Of a stretch of 64,000 bases of DNA, positions 22,616 through 35,499 are shown in pieces. The position numbers were made by a program, and so were the translations under genes. The first letter of the stretch is position 1. The number at the start of each line of letters is the position of its first letter. Below the pieces are notes generated by a model, which ran no database searches, had not been told where the DNA came from, and worked only from the letters and a program-made list of their open reading frames with translations. The stretch is taken from NCBI GenBank assembly GCA_964059195.1, contig CAXKWD010000005.1, forward strand, positions 139,463,686 through 139,527,685. Direction: 5' to 3'. The stretch comes from Ectobius pallidus (lineage: Eukaryota; Arthropoda; Insecta; Blattodea; Ectobiidae).

Positions 22616-23277
22616 ATGTATTGTACTTTGTTTAAATAATTTTTTGGTATTTCCATTTTTGGTCCATGTTTTTACTGATTTCATATTATGCCCCCTTAAT
22701 ACACTGAGAAATGGTATAAAATAATGTTTAAAAAAGAATTCTAGTATTAATAGTTAACTAAAGACGAAAATATAAGGTTCCAAGACAGGTCGACACTGAA
22801 ATCCAAACCTATTATGAGAGGAAAAGATCAGAAAGGATGAAGAAATACTGGGCACTTAGGAAGGATCAACACACAAAGAAATGACTGGTTCAACGTACCC
22901 CAAAGAGGTTTAAACAAAAGAAGAAATTTATACTATTTTTACTATTTTTTAAAAATATTTTAGTGTACCTACCTGCAGCTCTTTTCCTTGTAACTTTACT
23001 CCTTTAAGAAAATTTAGTAATTATCTTACCAGCACCTGTATTACTTGTTATGAGGAAAAGAAATAATCATTTTCCCCGTGTGGTTACTGGTGCATGGACA
23101 TAAACAATCACTTAGGGGAATTAAAATTACAAGGAAAACTCAGCTAGGTGAGATAAGTGTCAAGAACACCAAATTAATTGTTTTTACAGGGCTCAATACT
23201 TCACTGAACATGCTATTATTATTGTTATTTCTGAATAAAACTTAATTCTGTCACTTCATTATTGGCCACATTCCCTA

Positions 23278-23999
23278 CATGGGCGTTGCCAAGGGGGGGA
23301 AATGCCCCCTCGCCCCTCTTTGGAATGCCTTATGGATTCATTTTGGTATTCGCTGTCTGTCAACCTCCAGTTGTTGCATGAAGAATTAACAAATGTAAAT
23401 ACTGTATACTGAGTTTAGCAAGTATTAACTTATTATGATTATAAATGTCTCAGTATATTTAAAATAATCCGTAATTAAGGCTGTTACTCAAAAGAACGTA
23501 ATCTGTTAATTTAAAAACTTTGCAGCCTCGTCGAATTCAGCTGGGGATCAAAACTAAGGGAGGGAACTATGAGAATATCAATGTATTTAGACTAATCATT
23601 TGAAATTGAGGTCCGAAATTGATTTTCAGTCGATCATAAAATATCATTCGTATCACTTGGAGTACACTTATTAATTACTGTCGTATTATCACTAATTGTT
23701 CATGATAGTAAATTAATTCTTATTATAGATTACTTTATAATTTAGCCTAATAAATGAGACTCATTGTATTTGGAATTACGTTGTGTTTATTTTTTATTTA
23801 TTTATTTATCAATAAAGAGTAATAATGCTCATAACTAGGGGCAGTACAACAACAATAACAGAACAGAACAACAATATATTTTCTAAGATCTAGGAAAAAG
23901 TACAATGATTAAATATAACCTAATGAAACATAGTACATTACTAAGGGTATCACAGAAGGCCCCCCCCCCTCTCTTAACAAAATTCCTGGCGACGCCCCT
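23278..23999 (+). mobile_element. hAT-like element, family B, most complete copy
   Basis: The left end CATGGGCGTTGCCAAGG and right end CCTGGCGACGCCCCTG are imperfect inverted repeats. The flanks ATTCCCTA and ATTCACTG match at 6 of 8. Shared interior landmarks with two other copies here are TGGAATGCCTTATGGA, CTCGTCGAATTCAGCTGG and a block around TCCGAAATTGAT. No transposase reading frame is visible. Confidence 0.65.
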
Positions 24000-24660
24000 G
24001 ATTCACTGCAAAAATATTTGAAGAAATATAAGTTTTCGTGTGATTATGCGTTTAGTAAACAAAAAATTGTTTTTATCTTACATGAACATCATACTTAGTT
24101 GTTATGATTATTTAATGATTGTTGTGTACTGCTGTGTAGGCCTAGAAGCCTTAACTACTGCTGGTGTGCCAGAATTTTACCCTGCAGGAGTTCTTTTACT
24201 CGCCAGGTTATGAAACTGTCGCATTTACATGTAGGCCTACGCAAGTGCCATCGATCTGGTCTTTGGACAAAATTACTGGTTGTTTCACACTATATTTCTT
24301 CCTTTCTTTCCTTACGCGCTACTCTTAAGTAATCGGAAACACAGATACATACGTCTACAGGGCAATTTTTTTGACCTGACACTGCTCAGATAAATGTTCA
24401 GTAGGCTGTACGAATTTACTGTCGAAATATTATTTGAAGATGTGACTCCCTTGAAGACTGTCATACGAATAAGCCATAACTCCTTCAAATAAAAATGTGT
24501 CGATAAGAGAATCATCCATGCTTCTGAGCAGTGCCGGGTCTAAAAAAAATTACAATAAAACAAAAACACTTTGAAAGTAACTTTTCAGTGGAAAGACAGC
24601 ATTATAAATGAATTAATCTAGTGAGGTCATCTTGAAATTTCGGGAATGTTATATACACTT

Positions 24661-24961
24661 CGGGGTACGCCGTAGTTTAATGGTTTAGGCGCTGCGCTAC
24701 AAACCGGAAGGTCGCGGGTTCGATTCTGGATGAGGTCATTGGAGTTTTTCAATTGGACTAATCCTTCTGGTGACACTATGGCCCTGGGGTCGACTCAGCC
24801 CCTAACAGAAATGAGTTCCAGGAGCAGTCCTGGGGGTAAAGGCGGCCGGTGCTTAAGGCTAACAACCTTACCAGCTTCACGTGCCGAACGTCCAAAATCT
24901 GGGAGCCTCAACCTCCTGGAATCCTCTAGACCTCCTTGGTTTGTATAGGGATCACTTTACT
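24661..24961 (+). repeat. tRNA-derived SINE, family D copy 1
   Basis: The pol III head has an A-box-like GCCGTAGTTTAATGG at 24669-24683 and a B-box-like GGGTTCGATTCTG at 24716-24728. The body includes CTAATCCTTCTGGTG.CACTATGG and ends GGGATCACTTTAC. It aligns along its length with 59424-59702. Confidence 0.8.
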
Positions 24962-24972
24962 TTTTTTATATA

Positions 24973-26093
24973 TATATAGGGGAGGGTGGGGTATTCGTTC
25001 GCATTGGGGAATGGGACGCAGGCCAGTTTCTCATAAACAAACCAGTAAAACCACCCCTGCTGTGTTCTGCTATGTAGGGGTGGTGTCAGTGACCTGTTGT
25101 TCACAGTTTCTGAACTTCTGCTGTAAGTGAAAGTTGGCGAAAAAAAAACAATAATCAAAAACACATTTTTCTTCTAACGTAGTCGTCCAATTGAATGTGA
25201 GGTAAGTTGGAAAGTTGCTATTCATTGCAGACGTTAATTATATATAACATATTATTGGCTTATTGGGCTATAATATCCATGCTTCGTTAATATAATTCTT
25301 TGGTTATGCACGTGTTAAACAGAGAAAAATATTCATGGCGTCTAGCGGGGCATTGGCACGCACACTGCGTACCAATGCCCCATGTGGAGTTAAATGCTAA
25401 AATCATATTTTGCTAAACGCTTAAATATTGACAATAATATTATTAATTCTACAAAGGAAATTTTGCAATTGCACTAAATTGTCAAGCTTTTAACTTAGGC
25501 CTACTGCTTAAATTCTTTTATGGGAACATACTTTCTCATGTTACAACGTGTGCCAGTTTTGCCACGAATTTTGGCGGAACAATGAACTATGGTACCGGTG
25601 TGTAATGTGCTCCAACTGGCTACATGCAGAGTGTAGCGGGGTAGATTCAGCAATCAATTTCAAATGTGATTCTTGTGTTTGAACTGACTTTTGAATCTGT
25701 AATTTTTAGCAATGTAATAATTGATTCCAGTGCTATTCGTTAAATTTAGATTTCACATACTTCATAAGTTAGTAAAAATACACTGTTCTAATAAATTTTG
25801 GGTAATTTTAATTTAATTACATCACTGATGTAGTTTGTGCAACTAAACGCATTTTTATATGTGTGCGTACCAATGCCCCACTAGGGCGGGTAATGGTACG
25901 CAGTGTCCTTTTTAACTTTTTTGAATGAAGATGTTGCATGCTTTCACAGAAGCATTTCAACTCTCTGTATATGATTCTTAGATGAATTGTGCATGACTCA
26001 CTATATTTTTCGCGATCATAGAGTCAGTTTGTAATCCTACACAATCTTTCAAAGTTAGGTGCGTGCCATTCCCCCACCTTCCCCTACACTTTA
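24973..26093. mobile_element. Putative foldback element with GGGGNAGGTGGGG ends
   Basis: The left end TAGGGGAGGGTGGGGTATTCG and the right end CATTCCCCCACCTTCCCCTA are imperfect inverted repeats. Internal motifs of the form GGGGCATTGGCACGC / GCGTACCAATGCCCC recur in both orientations (about 25345-25382, 25865-25900). The superfamily is unknown and I did not find a clear target duplication. Confidence 0.55.
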
Positions 26094-26569
26094 ACGTACA
26101 GACGAAATCATATTTTTCAGTACTTTAAAATTTACTGAATTCATTATTGGACGGGTGAATTAATTTTGGCTCGTTTGATTTTAGTTCGGAGGTTCCAAGT
26201 AGCACCATATAAGGCATATTGCGAATCATTGTTTATTACAACGGCACTGTAGACATGCAGGTCACCTTACTATTTTATTTTAAGCATTCTGGGTCAGCTT
26301 GGCTTATTGTCAACCGGCCACATTTAATTTACCACTGATTTTAAATAGCGTTTTATAGTGCCAAGTTTTTTGTTTTCTTTTTTTTCTATGTTCGACTGGC
26401 CTGGGAATATCACGATTTTCCAACAAGGAAGCGGGAATTACAAAGTCATTATCTGATCTCATGCCGCGGTCTGAAGTATAGTTAATCATAATTATTATAA
26501 ATTATTCCCGACGTTTTCTTACAGAAGGGGGAGTGTAGGCCTACTATATGTGTGTGTGGTTTTTTTTTT

Positions 26570-26637
26570 TGGCTAAGAGGTGAAGTTGAACCTTGGTGCT
26601 AAGAATCACATGGTAGCTGGTTCGAAACCAGTTAGAG
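26570..26637 (+). repeat. tRNA-like fragment (possible SINE head)
   Basis: This stretch has an A-box-like GGCTAAGAGGTGAAG and a B-box-like GGTTCGAAACC at 26619-26629, roughly 40 bases apart. It is then split by the hAT-like insertion at 26638. It is a pol III-type head fragment rather than a proven tRNA. Confidence 0.4.
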
Positions 26638-27070
26638 CAGGGGTTCTCAAACTTCCTTTATTCGAGAACCCCTTTAATTATTAATATTGTCATTGCGGAC
26701 CCCTAAAAAATGACCCTTTACTATTTTTACTAATTTTGTAGTATTAACCATTTGAAATATATTTAATTCAAAACTAAAAGCTGTAGGATAGAAAAAGAAA
26801 GCAGTCTGTTTGTTTTGATATATATCTTTTTATTTCTAACATTGAATTCAATTGCAAAACGACAGGACTCTTAGCATTAATTATAAAAACTTACCAATGG
26901 AACAGTTATATAATAAAATACCACTAATTTCAGTGAGAAGGATGGTGTTGTTTTTTGCTTTTGACAATCTCTGAAATATTTGGTTTTATTTTTGAAAGTT
27001 TCAGCCTTAAATCTACTTCAATATTCAAAAATCTCCCGCGGACCCCTCAAACCATGCTTGGAAAGCCCTG
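26638..27070. mobile_element. hAT-like MITE inserted in tRNA-like sequence
   Basis: The ends CAGGGGTTCTCAAAC and GCTTGGAAAGCCCTG are imperfect inverted repeats. The 8-base duplication AGTTAGAG is perfect (26630-26637, 27071-27078). The CAGNGGTTCTCAAAC-type end is common in hAT elements. The interior (433 bp total) is non-coding and includes GCGGACCCCT motifs near both ends. Confidence 0.85.
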
Positions 27071-27919
27071 AGTTAGAGGATGTTTTAGCCGATATCCTTA
27101 TCAAAGTGACTGAAGTGTAGAACAGAAATATGCGTGTTCGAGATCACCTTGGGCATGACTATTAGTTAATTTTGCTTTTAAAAATAATTAAAAAAAAAGA
27201 ACTACTTTCTGTATTCTAAACGTCATGGTTAGGCCTACCATAAATCAGAAGTGAAAACCAGAACATTTAATACCATATTCTGAAATGACTTTGTATCACA
27301 TACAGTACAGTACCTAACAGCAATATTTAGGTTGCAAAAAAAATCGAAATAGCGTAAGTAACACCAAAACAGAATTGCGGATTTTACAGTAAAACTCTTG
27401 GATTGTCAGTGAAATTCGTGAAATATTGCAACCCTACTAATCCGCCGAGATCCGATCCCGGGCTCCAGCGATGAAAGACGAGCGATTTAATCCTCAGTTT
27501 GTGAGGTAGTAATTGTAGATGCTTTCCAGAAAATGAAGTACTTTTATATTTTTTCGTCATATATCTTTAGCTTTTACAGATAATAATTCGTACTATTGGT
27601 GAGACTCGAGTGTTTTGACCACGCATTCCAAGTTCAAGTCTCAAGCTGTTATTTGTCATTTGTTTTGTTATTCCAATCTCACATAGACATGTTATTGAGT
27701 AAAGCCTTTCGTCCACCTGAAAACTTAGTAACATGAGATTGAGAGATTGGAATACATGATACATACATGAGATTGGAATGACAAAAATTTACATTTCATA
27801 TTCATCGTACCTTTCTTTGTACTATGAGTTCATAAACAAAAGAATACCGTTATCCATACTTGCAGAAGATGTATTTTGATATTGTGCATTAAAAGTCTTA
27901 CTTCTTTAATTTTAATCTC

Positions 27920-28080
27920 TCTCGAATCCTATGCCCCCATGGTGGGGCGAAGTGTCTCCAAGTGGAGGTTTCTGTTTACAGATGTGAATTTTGTTACGCT
28001 TCTTTTCCTAGAGAGAGCAGAGGGACAGGTGGTAAGCCCATCGCCCCTTAACTCCCCTCCGGAAAATAAGGTTAATTATA
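27920..28080 (+). repeat. Dispersed repeat, family F copy 1
   Basis: It shares a GGGGCGAA.TG.CTCCAA.T.GAGGTTTCTG start and the long block AGAGGGACAGGTGGTAAGCC with 49995-50150. It is probably a SINE body or transposon fragment. Confidence 0.6.
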
Positions 28081-28090
28081 ATGTCGATAG

Positions 28091-31000
28091 TTGTTAATTT
28101 TGTAAATAAATATATTTCGTTTTAAAAAATCATTTTTTCTGTACATTCGTGAGAAAAGCCGAAACTAGAAATATTAACTTCCTTTTGCACCACAGAGAAA
28201 CAATTACCTTAAGTAGGCTACGTTTCAGACGATGCCTGAAACTTCCTCTCTATTACGGTGCCACAATGTACTGTATAAGATTTCATAATATATATTTAAG
28301 TTATATTCCCATTAAATTAAAGAAAGTAATAGTGTAATTCTTGTCGCCAGCAGCCTTCATTCGTTTCAGTTTATATGAATCGTTTGACCTCTAGCACTAA
28401 ATATCCATAATTATTATTTTTTTAACATTTTTCATCTATAAATTTGTTAAAACAGTAGGAGAAATATTTTAATCGATACTTCGCAGACTTGTATTGACCT
28501 ACATTTTGCATAGCATTATGGAACTTTAAAATATAATTGTTAATATAGTCCATTATTGTTGTTGTTGTTATTATTATTATTATTATTATCTTTAGCGGTA
28601 TTATTTTTATTACTACTACGAATAAAAAAACAGTAGAAATTAGCAATTCTTGCGTTCCAAGTTCACACTGGTATATTTAATCACAAATATGGTTCCATAA
28701 TTGGCAGTAAGTTCAGTAAAAACTATCCAAACATTTGAAATTTCTGTGCCTAATGTGTTTCTCTTTTAACACAGACATACATATTTTCTATAGCTAACAC
28801 AAACTCCCCTCAAAAAAGCATTGTTTCAATTGGAATTGCTGCAAAAGTATACAGGAAGAGACTTGAACCCGGGAAACATGAACAAAAGACAATAAATCAA
28901 TCTAATCGAAATCTAAAAGTGTGGTTATAAATCTTGCATCATTTTATGGAACTTGTTCCTGATACGAGTATTTCAGAATAATAATGATAATAATATTTAT
29001 TATCAAGTATAATTTTACATGCATTAGTACTCACAACCCTGATAGGCTATTTACGGGGAAGTTATACGTTTGAAAAACAAAAAACAAACACTCGTAACTA
29101 GTACCCTTTTAGGCATCCTTGACGGACCCCTCCCGTATTGTTTTAATTCTGAAAATATATCTTATTTATCTGAGGATTTCGATTTCAGTGTTCCATAGAA
29201 CTTGTTTTCAACAAAATCTTTGTTGTCGTGTCCCAAAACTCTGTTGGCATTTGCCGTTAAATCCTCGGAGTTCAGAAACTAATAGTAGTACGATAGGTCT
29301 TCGCTTCAACTTCCACCTGCAAAGATATGTAACAATGGGCGGAATGTGGACAGCGCACATGTTGCTAGTAATTAATTATGCGACGTTCCAATTGTATCTC
29401 AAAGTAAATTTAAATAGGTTGACCCACTTCCAAAATAATGCCAACACTCGTTTCCCAGATTTCTCGGCTACTTCACTAACATCTTCGAATCTCAACCAAG
29501 TTGTTGAAATTCTCTTCATAATATACTGATAGTATCATACTGTTCTTTCTACTGTTAGATCGGGTTCTATCGATGGCCGGATGCCATAAGACCAAATCTT
29601 AACTGTTTGGAGCGGGTATTTTGAAACCATAAAACGACAGATTGTCTGCTTTATGAAAGGAAAGAAAACTGATGATTTCATATAGAATATTTGAGGTTCC
29701 CACGCTTGAAGACAGCAACTATTTAAACCGTAGGCGTAACTATAACTATTAATTAGGGTGTGGCAATATTAAACTTAATGAGTGGAGTTGGGGGTAAAAA
29801 AAAAAATATATACCGGTAATTAATTCTTCCTTTATTACAACGGAAGGCGTCTTTACCCATATTCACTACAAAACTATCTATTTCCTTGCAACGTGAATTA
29901 ATTTAACTTTACTTTACAATATAGAATAGAAACCACTTCTTACTTTCACAATAGTCTTGTCAAGCGTGAACGAGTGGCGAATCATAAATGGCCGACCATA
30001 ATGAACGAATCATTGTACTGAACGAACGTATCATGATTCAGTTAAAGAAATGAATCGAAACCTCTGTGAATCGATTCTGAATCATAGTTCACTCCTTTCC
30101 ACTATTACTGCTATTACTATTTTTGAAGTTAAACTTAGGCTATTTTTGAATGACTGAGCAGCCTGCCAATCTTGTCAAGCTTTGTTTACTTCGACTGCTT
30201 TAGGGTTTAATTTAAATTATTTTAATATTTTTTGTTCAGATAAGAGAATCATAAGGGCGTGCCCAGGCACATCCGGCAGACCCCTAAGTTCTGCCTATGA
30301 TTTAAACATAGCGTGGTTAATGAAATTAAGTGATTTCTCAAACTTCCATTTTTAGCATATTTCTACATACCAGTATTCAAAATTTAAAGCTTCAACCATT
30401 TGCCAATTGGCGAGGTTTTGTGTGTGCATATTTTACTAATTATGGCTAACAAAGTGTACTGTTGCATTTCTTATATTTGTTACTTTTAAATTAAAAATAA
30501 TTTGTGTTATGGTTACTTAAGAGTAGGGTGTACTGTTACTTAATCTCCTGTGACCGTCGTCGGTGTACCAGAAATTTGTTTATTTACATGCCTATAAATT
30601 TTCATATTTGTGCACAAATTAATTAAATTAAGCCTGAATTGAACACGCAGCCTTGGACATAGAAATTCAGCGCCATGCTGACTGCATCGCTAAGAAAATC
30701 TTAAAATACTATTTCGATAATTTGTTGTCATCCTCAGGACACATATCTTATGGGTCATCACTGTCAGCGTTCCAGATATGTGAAAATAGAGTAATTTTCT
30801 TGATCATTTATTTATTTAATTGACCTCACGAGAAAATAAAGGAAACAGCTGATAATTCTGCCCAAATCACTCTAAAACTAAATGACCAGACGTCGAATAA
30901 AATTTCTATTTCATTTCCACGGGAATGTAGAGGAAGGAGTCTTCCATTGTTGGTAAACAAATTACGCTAAATACAGCACACACTCTTAGAAGCTCCGTAC

Positions 31001-31449
31001 GAACTGGAAATTTAATTACTAATTATTTTCGTCTCATCACACATTCCGAAAGCAAACACAAGGGAGATAGTTCTATGTGGTTATGAATATGCAGCTAAGA
31101 ATTTCGATTAAAAAAAGGGAGAAAGTATTTAATAAATCATCATATTATAGAATTTAAAAAAAAAGAGACTGTCTGTACAAGAGCTGACCACAACACAACT
31201 CCATAGTATTGACTGCAGTTGCTAATATTATCTTCCTCTTTCTAAACAATAATCTATGTACATATTAACTTGAATTTATATAAGAGGCCTACAAGTGACA
31301 CTCCATGTCACGACTGTGCAACCGTTGCAATATAATGTTATTATATTATTATTTATAACATTTGTCCGTCCATTTTATTTATTTTTTCTCCAGCACCCCA
31401 TCTCAAAACTTTCCAGGTACGTTAATGTTATTTCCTCTGAGGACAGAAT
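28091..31449. other. Intergenic, no gene seen
   Basis: Apart from the microsatellite at 28554-28590 I see no gene. An open frame of 136 codons at 29119-29529 has no recognisable domain. Around 30000-30085 there are repeated GAATCAT/ATGATTC and GAATCGATTC palindromic words that may be a transposon end. Confidence 0.35.
28554..28590. repeat. (TTG)n-(TTA)n microsatellite
   Basis: TTG units are followed by TTA units. Confidence 0.8.
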
Positions 31450-31987
31450 TCTGGGCATGTGTCATGAGCAACTGCCCTCCTCTGGAATGCCTTATGGAAT
31501 CATTTATTTTTTGGTATTCTTTATCTGTCAACCTGAAGTTGTTGCATGGAGAACAGAAAATATAAATATTTTATAATGAATTTAGCAAGTATTAATTTTT
31601 TATAATTATAACTGCCTCAGTTTATTTATAATAATCCGGCACCAGGGCTATTGCTCAAAAGAACGTAATCTGTTAAAGTAAAAACTTTGCAGGCTCGTCG
31701 AATTCAGCTGGGGTTCAAAACTACGGGCCGGGAAACTATGTGAATATTATTGTATTTAGTTTAGTCATTTGAAATTGAGATCCGAAATTGATGTTCAGTC
31801 GATCATAATAAAATATAATTCGTATCACTTGAACGTGGATTAACTTCAATGAATAATTAGCTCGATTGTAATATCACTGATTGTCCACTTTAGTAAATGT
31901 ACAATTTAGCCTAATAAATAATAATTGTGTTTGGAATTATGTTGAGTTTGCCCCCGTTAATAAAATTCCTGGCGACGCCCCTGACAA
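31450..31987 (+). mobile_element. hAT-like element, family B, copy 2 (left end lost)
   Basis: It follows the 23278 copy from TGGAATGCCTTATGGAATCA (about 31483) through CTCGTCGAATTCAGCTGG to the same right end, CCTGGCGACGCCCCTG. The left inverted repeat is not recognisable. Confidence 0.65.
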
Positions 31988-32099
31988 GTGTTTGCACAAT
32001 CTCACTTTTCTTAACTTCCTTTTACTTCCTCTTCCCGTACCATAGGTACTCCAATCTCCATGTGAAAACATATGCTTATTGCCCAAAGTTCTGTCTTCA

Positions 32100-32600
32100 G
32101 AGCAAAAAGAAAGAAGAAACTTTGAAAGATATAGTGGACAGGCTAGGGGAACAGGAAGCAACTATGGAATGGAAATCAACATAGACAAGTTCAAAGGGAT
32201 GAGAATACCACAAACGGAAGGACCGGTGCAAATCGATTCGGGAAACCGAGAGCCGGAAAATCTTGAGCAGTTCAATTATCGGTAGTTGGAAAGTCTGCCG
32301 ACGAATGACTCCTACTGTATCAAGGAAATCAACTCAGAAATTGACGGCCAAGATGGCATTCAAAGAAAAGACTAGAAATTTGAACTGTTGACTAGAAATT
32401 TGAACTTGGATATGAGGAGCGTCTGGAGCGCTGCTTTACATTGATCGGAAACATGGAGACGTACTTGGAAAGTTTCGAGATGAGGTGCTGGAGAAAAATA
32501 AAATAAAATGGACGGACAAATGTTACAAACGAAGAAGTTCTGAGAAGAGTGAACTAGAAGAGATCAATCGTGAACACAGTTCTTCGTAGGAAGCAAACTG
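32100..32600 (+). pseudogene. RTE-type LINE remnant
   Basis: Fragments in shifting frames read YGMEINIDKFKGMRI, then NLEQFNYR, GYC/SYCIKEINSEID, LNLDMRSVWSAALH, SETWR and EKNKMDGQMLQT, in the order of the C-terminal part of RTE-class polymerases (thumb and following region). Many stops and frameshifts are present. It begins directly after a TE-derived block. Confidence 0.75.
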
Positions 32601-33904
32601 TGTTTATGAGCCACCACTGACTTCAATAAGAAATATCGTCCTAATTAGTACAAATGCATTTTGAAAGTAGTATTTTCTTTTGTGTAATTGTCATTCTAAG
32701 TTGCCTCACATTTCTCTCATAGCTTAACTTAACAAGGAATACAATTCTACTTTAGTATGTTACATGTTATTAATACTGTAGGCCTGTTAAAGGAGATGTT
32801 CAAAGTGTCGTCCTTGCACTCTTCTCTGCAGTGAGTTTCGAATTCTTTCAGACACCCACGGATCATCTCGGAATTCTTGACAAACACGTACAATTCTTTG
32901 CTCCAGTACTTTAACGGTATCAACATCAGTGGCGGCTCATAACCACACATTCGCAATAATAAATCTCCTACACGGCTTGTATGCGGGCCCATGGAACATT
33001 TTTGCTTCTGTTATTGTATACTTTCAACCGTTTCGCTATTAATTATGATACACCTGTATAATATTTTTTTTAATAACAAAAATACACAGAAATAATTATG
33101 AAAGGATACTCTCGCATAATTTTCTCTATTGTAATTATGGATCTTGCTATTTTCTCGCCTCTCATTATAAATGGCCGCATCGCAGGAGTGTACGTTCAGG
33201 TGACCCAGCCTCTCGTATAGTGCGTTCTAAAGTCACGTTAACCCCTAACATCGAAGGCCAGCCGGCAGACTGCCATAAACATCTTGAACCGGAGGGTGCC
33301 TAGTAGACCTACAATACGCTTGTTTATTTTGGGTATTCAACTTGTTTTGTGTGCATTGAACTTGCTTCATAGCCAGTAGGATTTCGTTTGCAACCAGTCA
33401 TATCAGCAAAAAAATCAAATAAAACTGCCAAGTCTTAGCATGCATGCAGTTAGTGTAAAAATATATACAAAATCGTAAGATCCGCTTGGTTTTTTTTTAA
33501 ATTCTGCTGTTCAAAGAGATTGATTTTCTTAGCTCAGAGGACCTCAGAACATTTCAGGGCCGAACACAATACTTCTCTACCTTTAGCGTCTGCGGTACAG
33601 GAAGAGAAATCCATAACCATACGAACTTCATCACATTGGATTTAATCGTAATTTAATTTACAGAACATTAATTGCTTTAATAACTGACACTGTTCAGATG
33701 ATGCTAAGTAGCCTGGACGAGTCTATTATTGAAAAATTGCCATTATGACGTATGAATAAGCCATCGCCCCATCGACTGACACATTTCGATAATTTAATAG
33801 ACTGAAATTCTATCAGAGAGTGTCAGATCTAAAATGATTTACTGTACGCCACAAGCAAATGCCTTTAACATATTTACCTCCCTTTTCAAGGGTCTTATAA
33901 TACA

Positions 33905-33995
33905 AACCCGTAGGGGAGGGCATTTAAACGGGATTTAAACCCGTGACCACCTGAATGGAGGTGTCCGCGATGTTACCCCCTCTGCCACCTCATTC
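33905..33995 (-). repeat. tRNA-like SINE head
   Basis: The reverse complement has an A-box-like GAGGTGGCAGAGGGGGTAAC and a B-box-like CGGGTTTAAATCCCG, about 45 bases apart. The body is not recognised. Confidence 0.45.
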
Positions 33996-34739
33996 AGTCA
34001 AGCAACTTTTAACGCTGTAAACAAAAATTGCACTAGCTCCTGAGAGTTAGTATGTATTGTTGAAGTGCATAATATGTAGACGCCCTCCTTACCATTGCAA
34101 CCTGCAATAAAGAGAGGTGCAAATGTTTCGTATGTTTTGAAACAGTGTAGATAACATCAAAGGCTCTCGAGCTACACATGCCTGGCATTGGACGAGACAC
34201 TCGAGGTGGTAGAAATAACAATTGGCATTAGAGTAGTCTGAGAATTTTAATTCCAATATTAACTCGGACGCCTTATAGTTAGACTGCGCAGTATCTAGAG
34301 CGCGTGACGCCCACGATGCGGAACCGTGTTCGAGGCCAGGTACACGTTATAGTGTTCATTTCAATCTCGTTCTGATTTAGTTCTTCAAGAAATTTAGGCC
34401 ACGTAACTTAAACGCATACTTATAAAAGTTGTGTCTATTTTGTGTGGAACTGTTTTTATTCAACTTAACAGTTGTTTATCTGGATTATTTGATCCAAATT
34501 ATTTTGATATAAATACGTATGTTTTGAAGGGTCGATATCCGAAGTACTACGTCCCATGGACAGATAGGTCCTATCATCCGATCGACGCTAACTTTGTCTT
34601 TCAACTTCATTGTTAGACTGCAGGTTTGGGAATATGTGGCCCATCATCTTCTACTTCTTCATCAAGAAGTTCCTCAGTTCTCATGAAGCTTAGTGCAGCC
34701 CGTTCCAGTCCTCCCAACGCAGGTTTATCTAAATATTTA

Positions 34740-34805
34740 GGCTTATAGGGAATCGAATCCTGACTTCCATGTGCAGAAATTACTAATCACTGAAGCACGG
34801 AGGAA
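34740..34805 (-). repeat. tRNA-like fragment
   Basis: The reverse complement runs TCCTCCGTGCTTCAGTG... to AGGATTCGATTCCC, which looks like A- and B-box spacing. It is probably the head of a decayed SINE. Confidence 0.35.
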
Positions 34806-35499
34806 ATTATTTTTGGTGTACTCTATACATTCAGTTTAGACACTAAAATAAAATGATTTAGGCACAATGCGAACACATAAGGCCAGGATGACCAGTTTGT
34901 AAAACAAAAAAGCCGAGACACCTTGTCGAACAATACACTGTTCGAACTTTACAATGTGTTCTTTATTTCAGCATATTATTTACGAATAAAACATTAAAAT
35001 ATCCAAAGAAACTGGAGGGTATTAATGAAGTTCTCAAACATGTAGCCTAGTGCTCATTCTTCATTAATATAATGACAATCTGATTTTGCAACTGAGGCAA
35101 TGAAACTGTAAAGAATGGCAGTGAGCTTTTTCATGTACTTAATCGTTTGTAGAACTAAATAAAATCAGGTAAACTGATGTAAAAAAGTGCCAGTATGTTT
35201 TTGTTTAATCAGTTATGACTGCAATTATAATATGCAGAATATTTTTTTTTTTTAAATTGATTTCCAAGTTAATCTCCAGATTTATTCATTAAGCAGGGCT
35301 TACGGAAGAAGAAAGGTCTACCATCTCGGCCACCTGGGTCATTTTAACGGTCTAGTTGGATAAGCGCATGTAAAACAATAGTGTTTTTTGTCATAGCTAC
35401 CTGTATTTTAATTTCCAAGGCCTTATAAGATCACAGTAAAACAATAGGCTATGTTGTCAAGATAACTGATTTTCATTTTTTTTTAATTTTTTCGAATAC

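Larger units (their letters stand above)
32601..35499. other. Intergenic, mostly unrecognised
   Basis: Only tRNA-like heads (33905-33995, 34740-34805) and a single CAGTGGCGGCTCATAA transposon-like end at 32929 stand out. Confidence 0.35.

Noticed and set aside
24661..24730. Functional tRNA gene
   Set aside because: The head aligns with a second copy at 59424 along with about 230 bases of non-tRNA body, which marks it as a SINE.
27440..27500. tRNA-like sequence around ATCCGATCCCGGGCTCC (minus strand)
   Set aside because: It looks B-box-like, but no A-box at the right distance and no repeat partner were seen in the window.
29119..29529. 136-codon + strand open frame
   Set aside because: It has no domain, signal peptide or splice context that I can recognise. 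Length alone is within what AT-rich DNA of this size can give.
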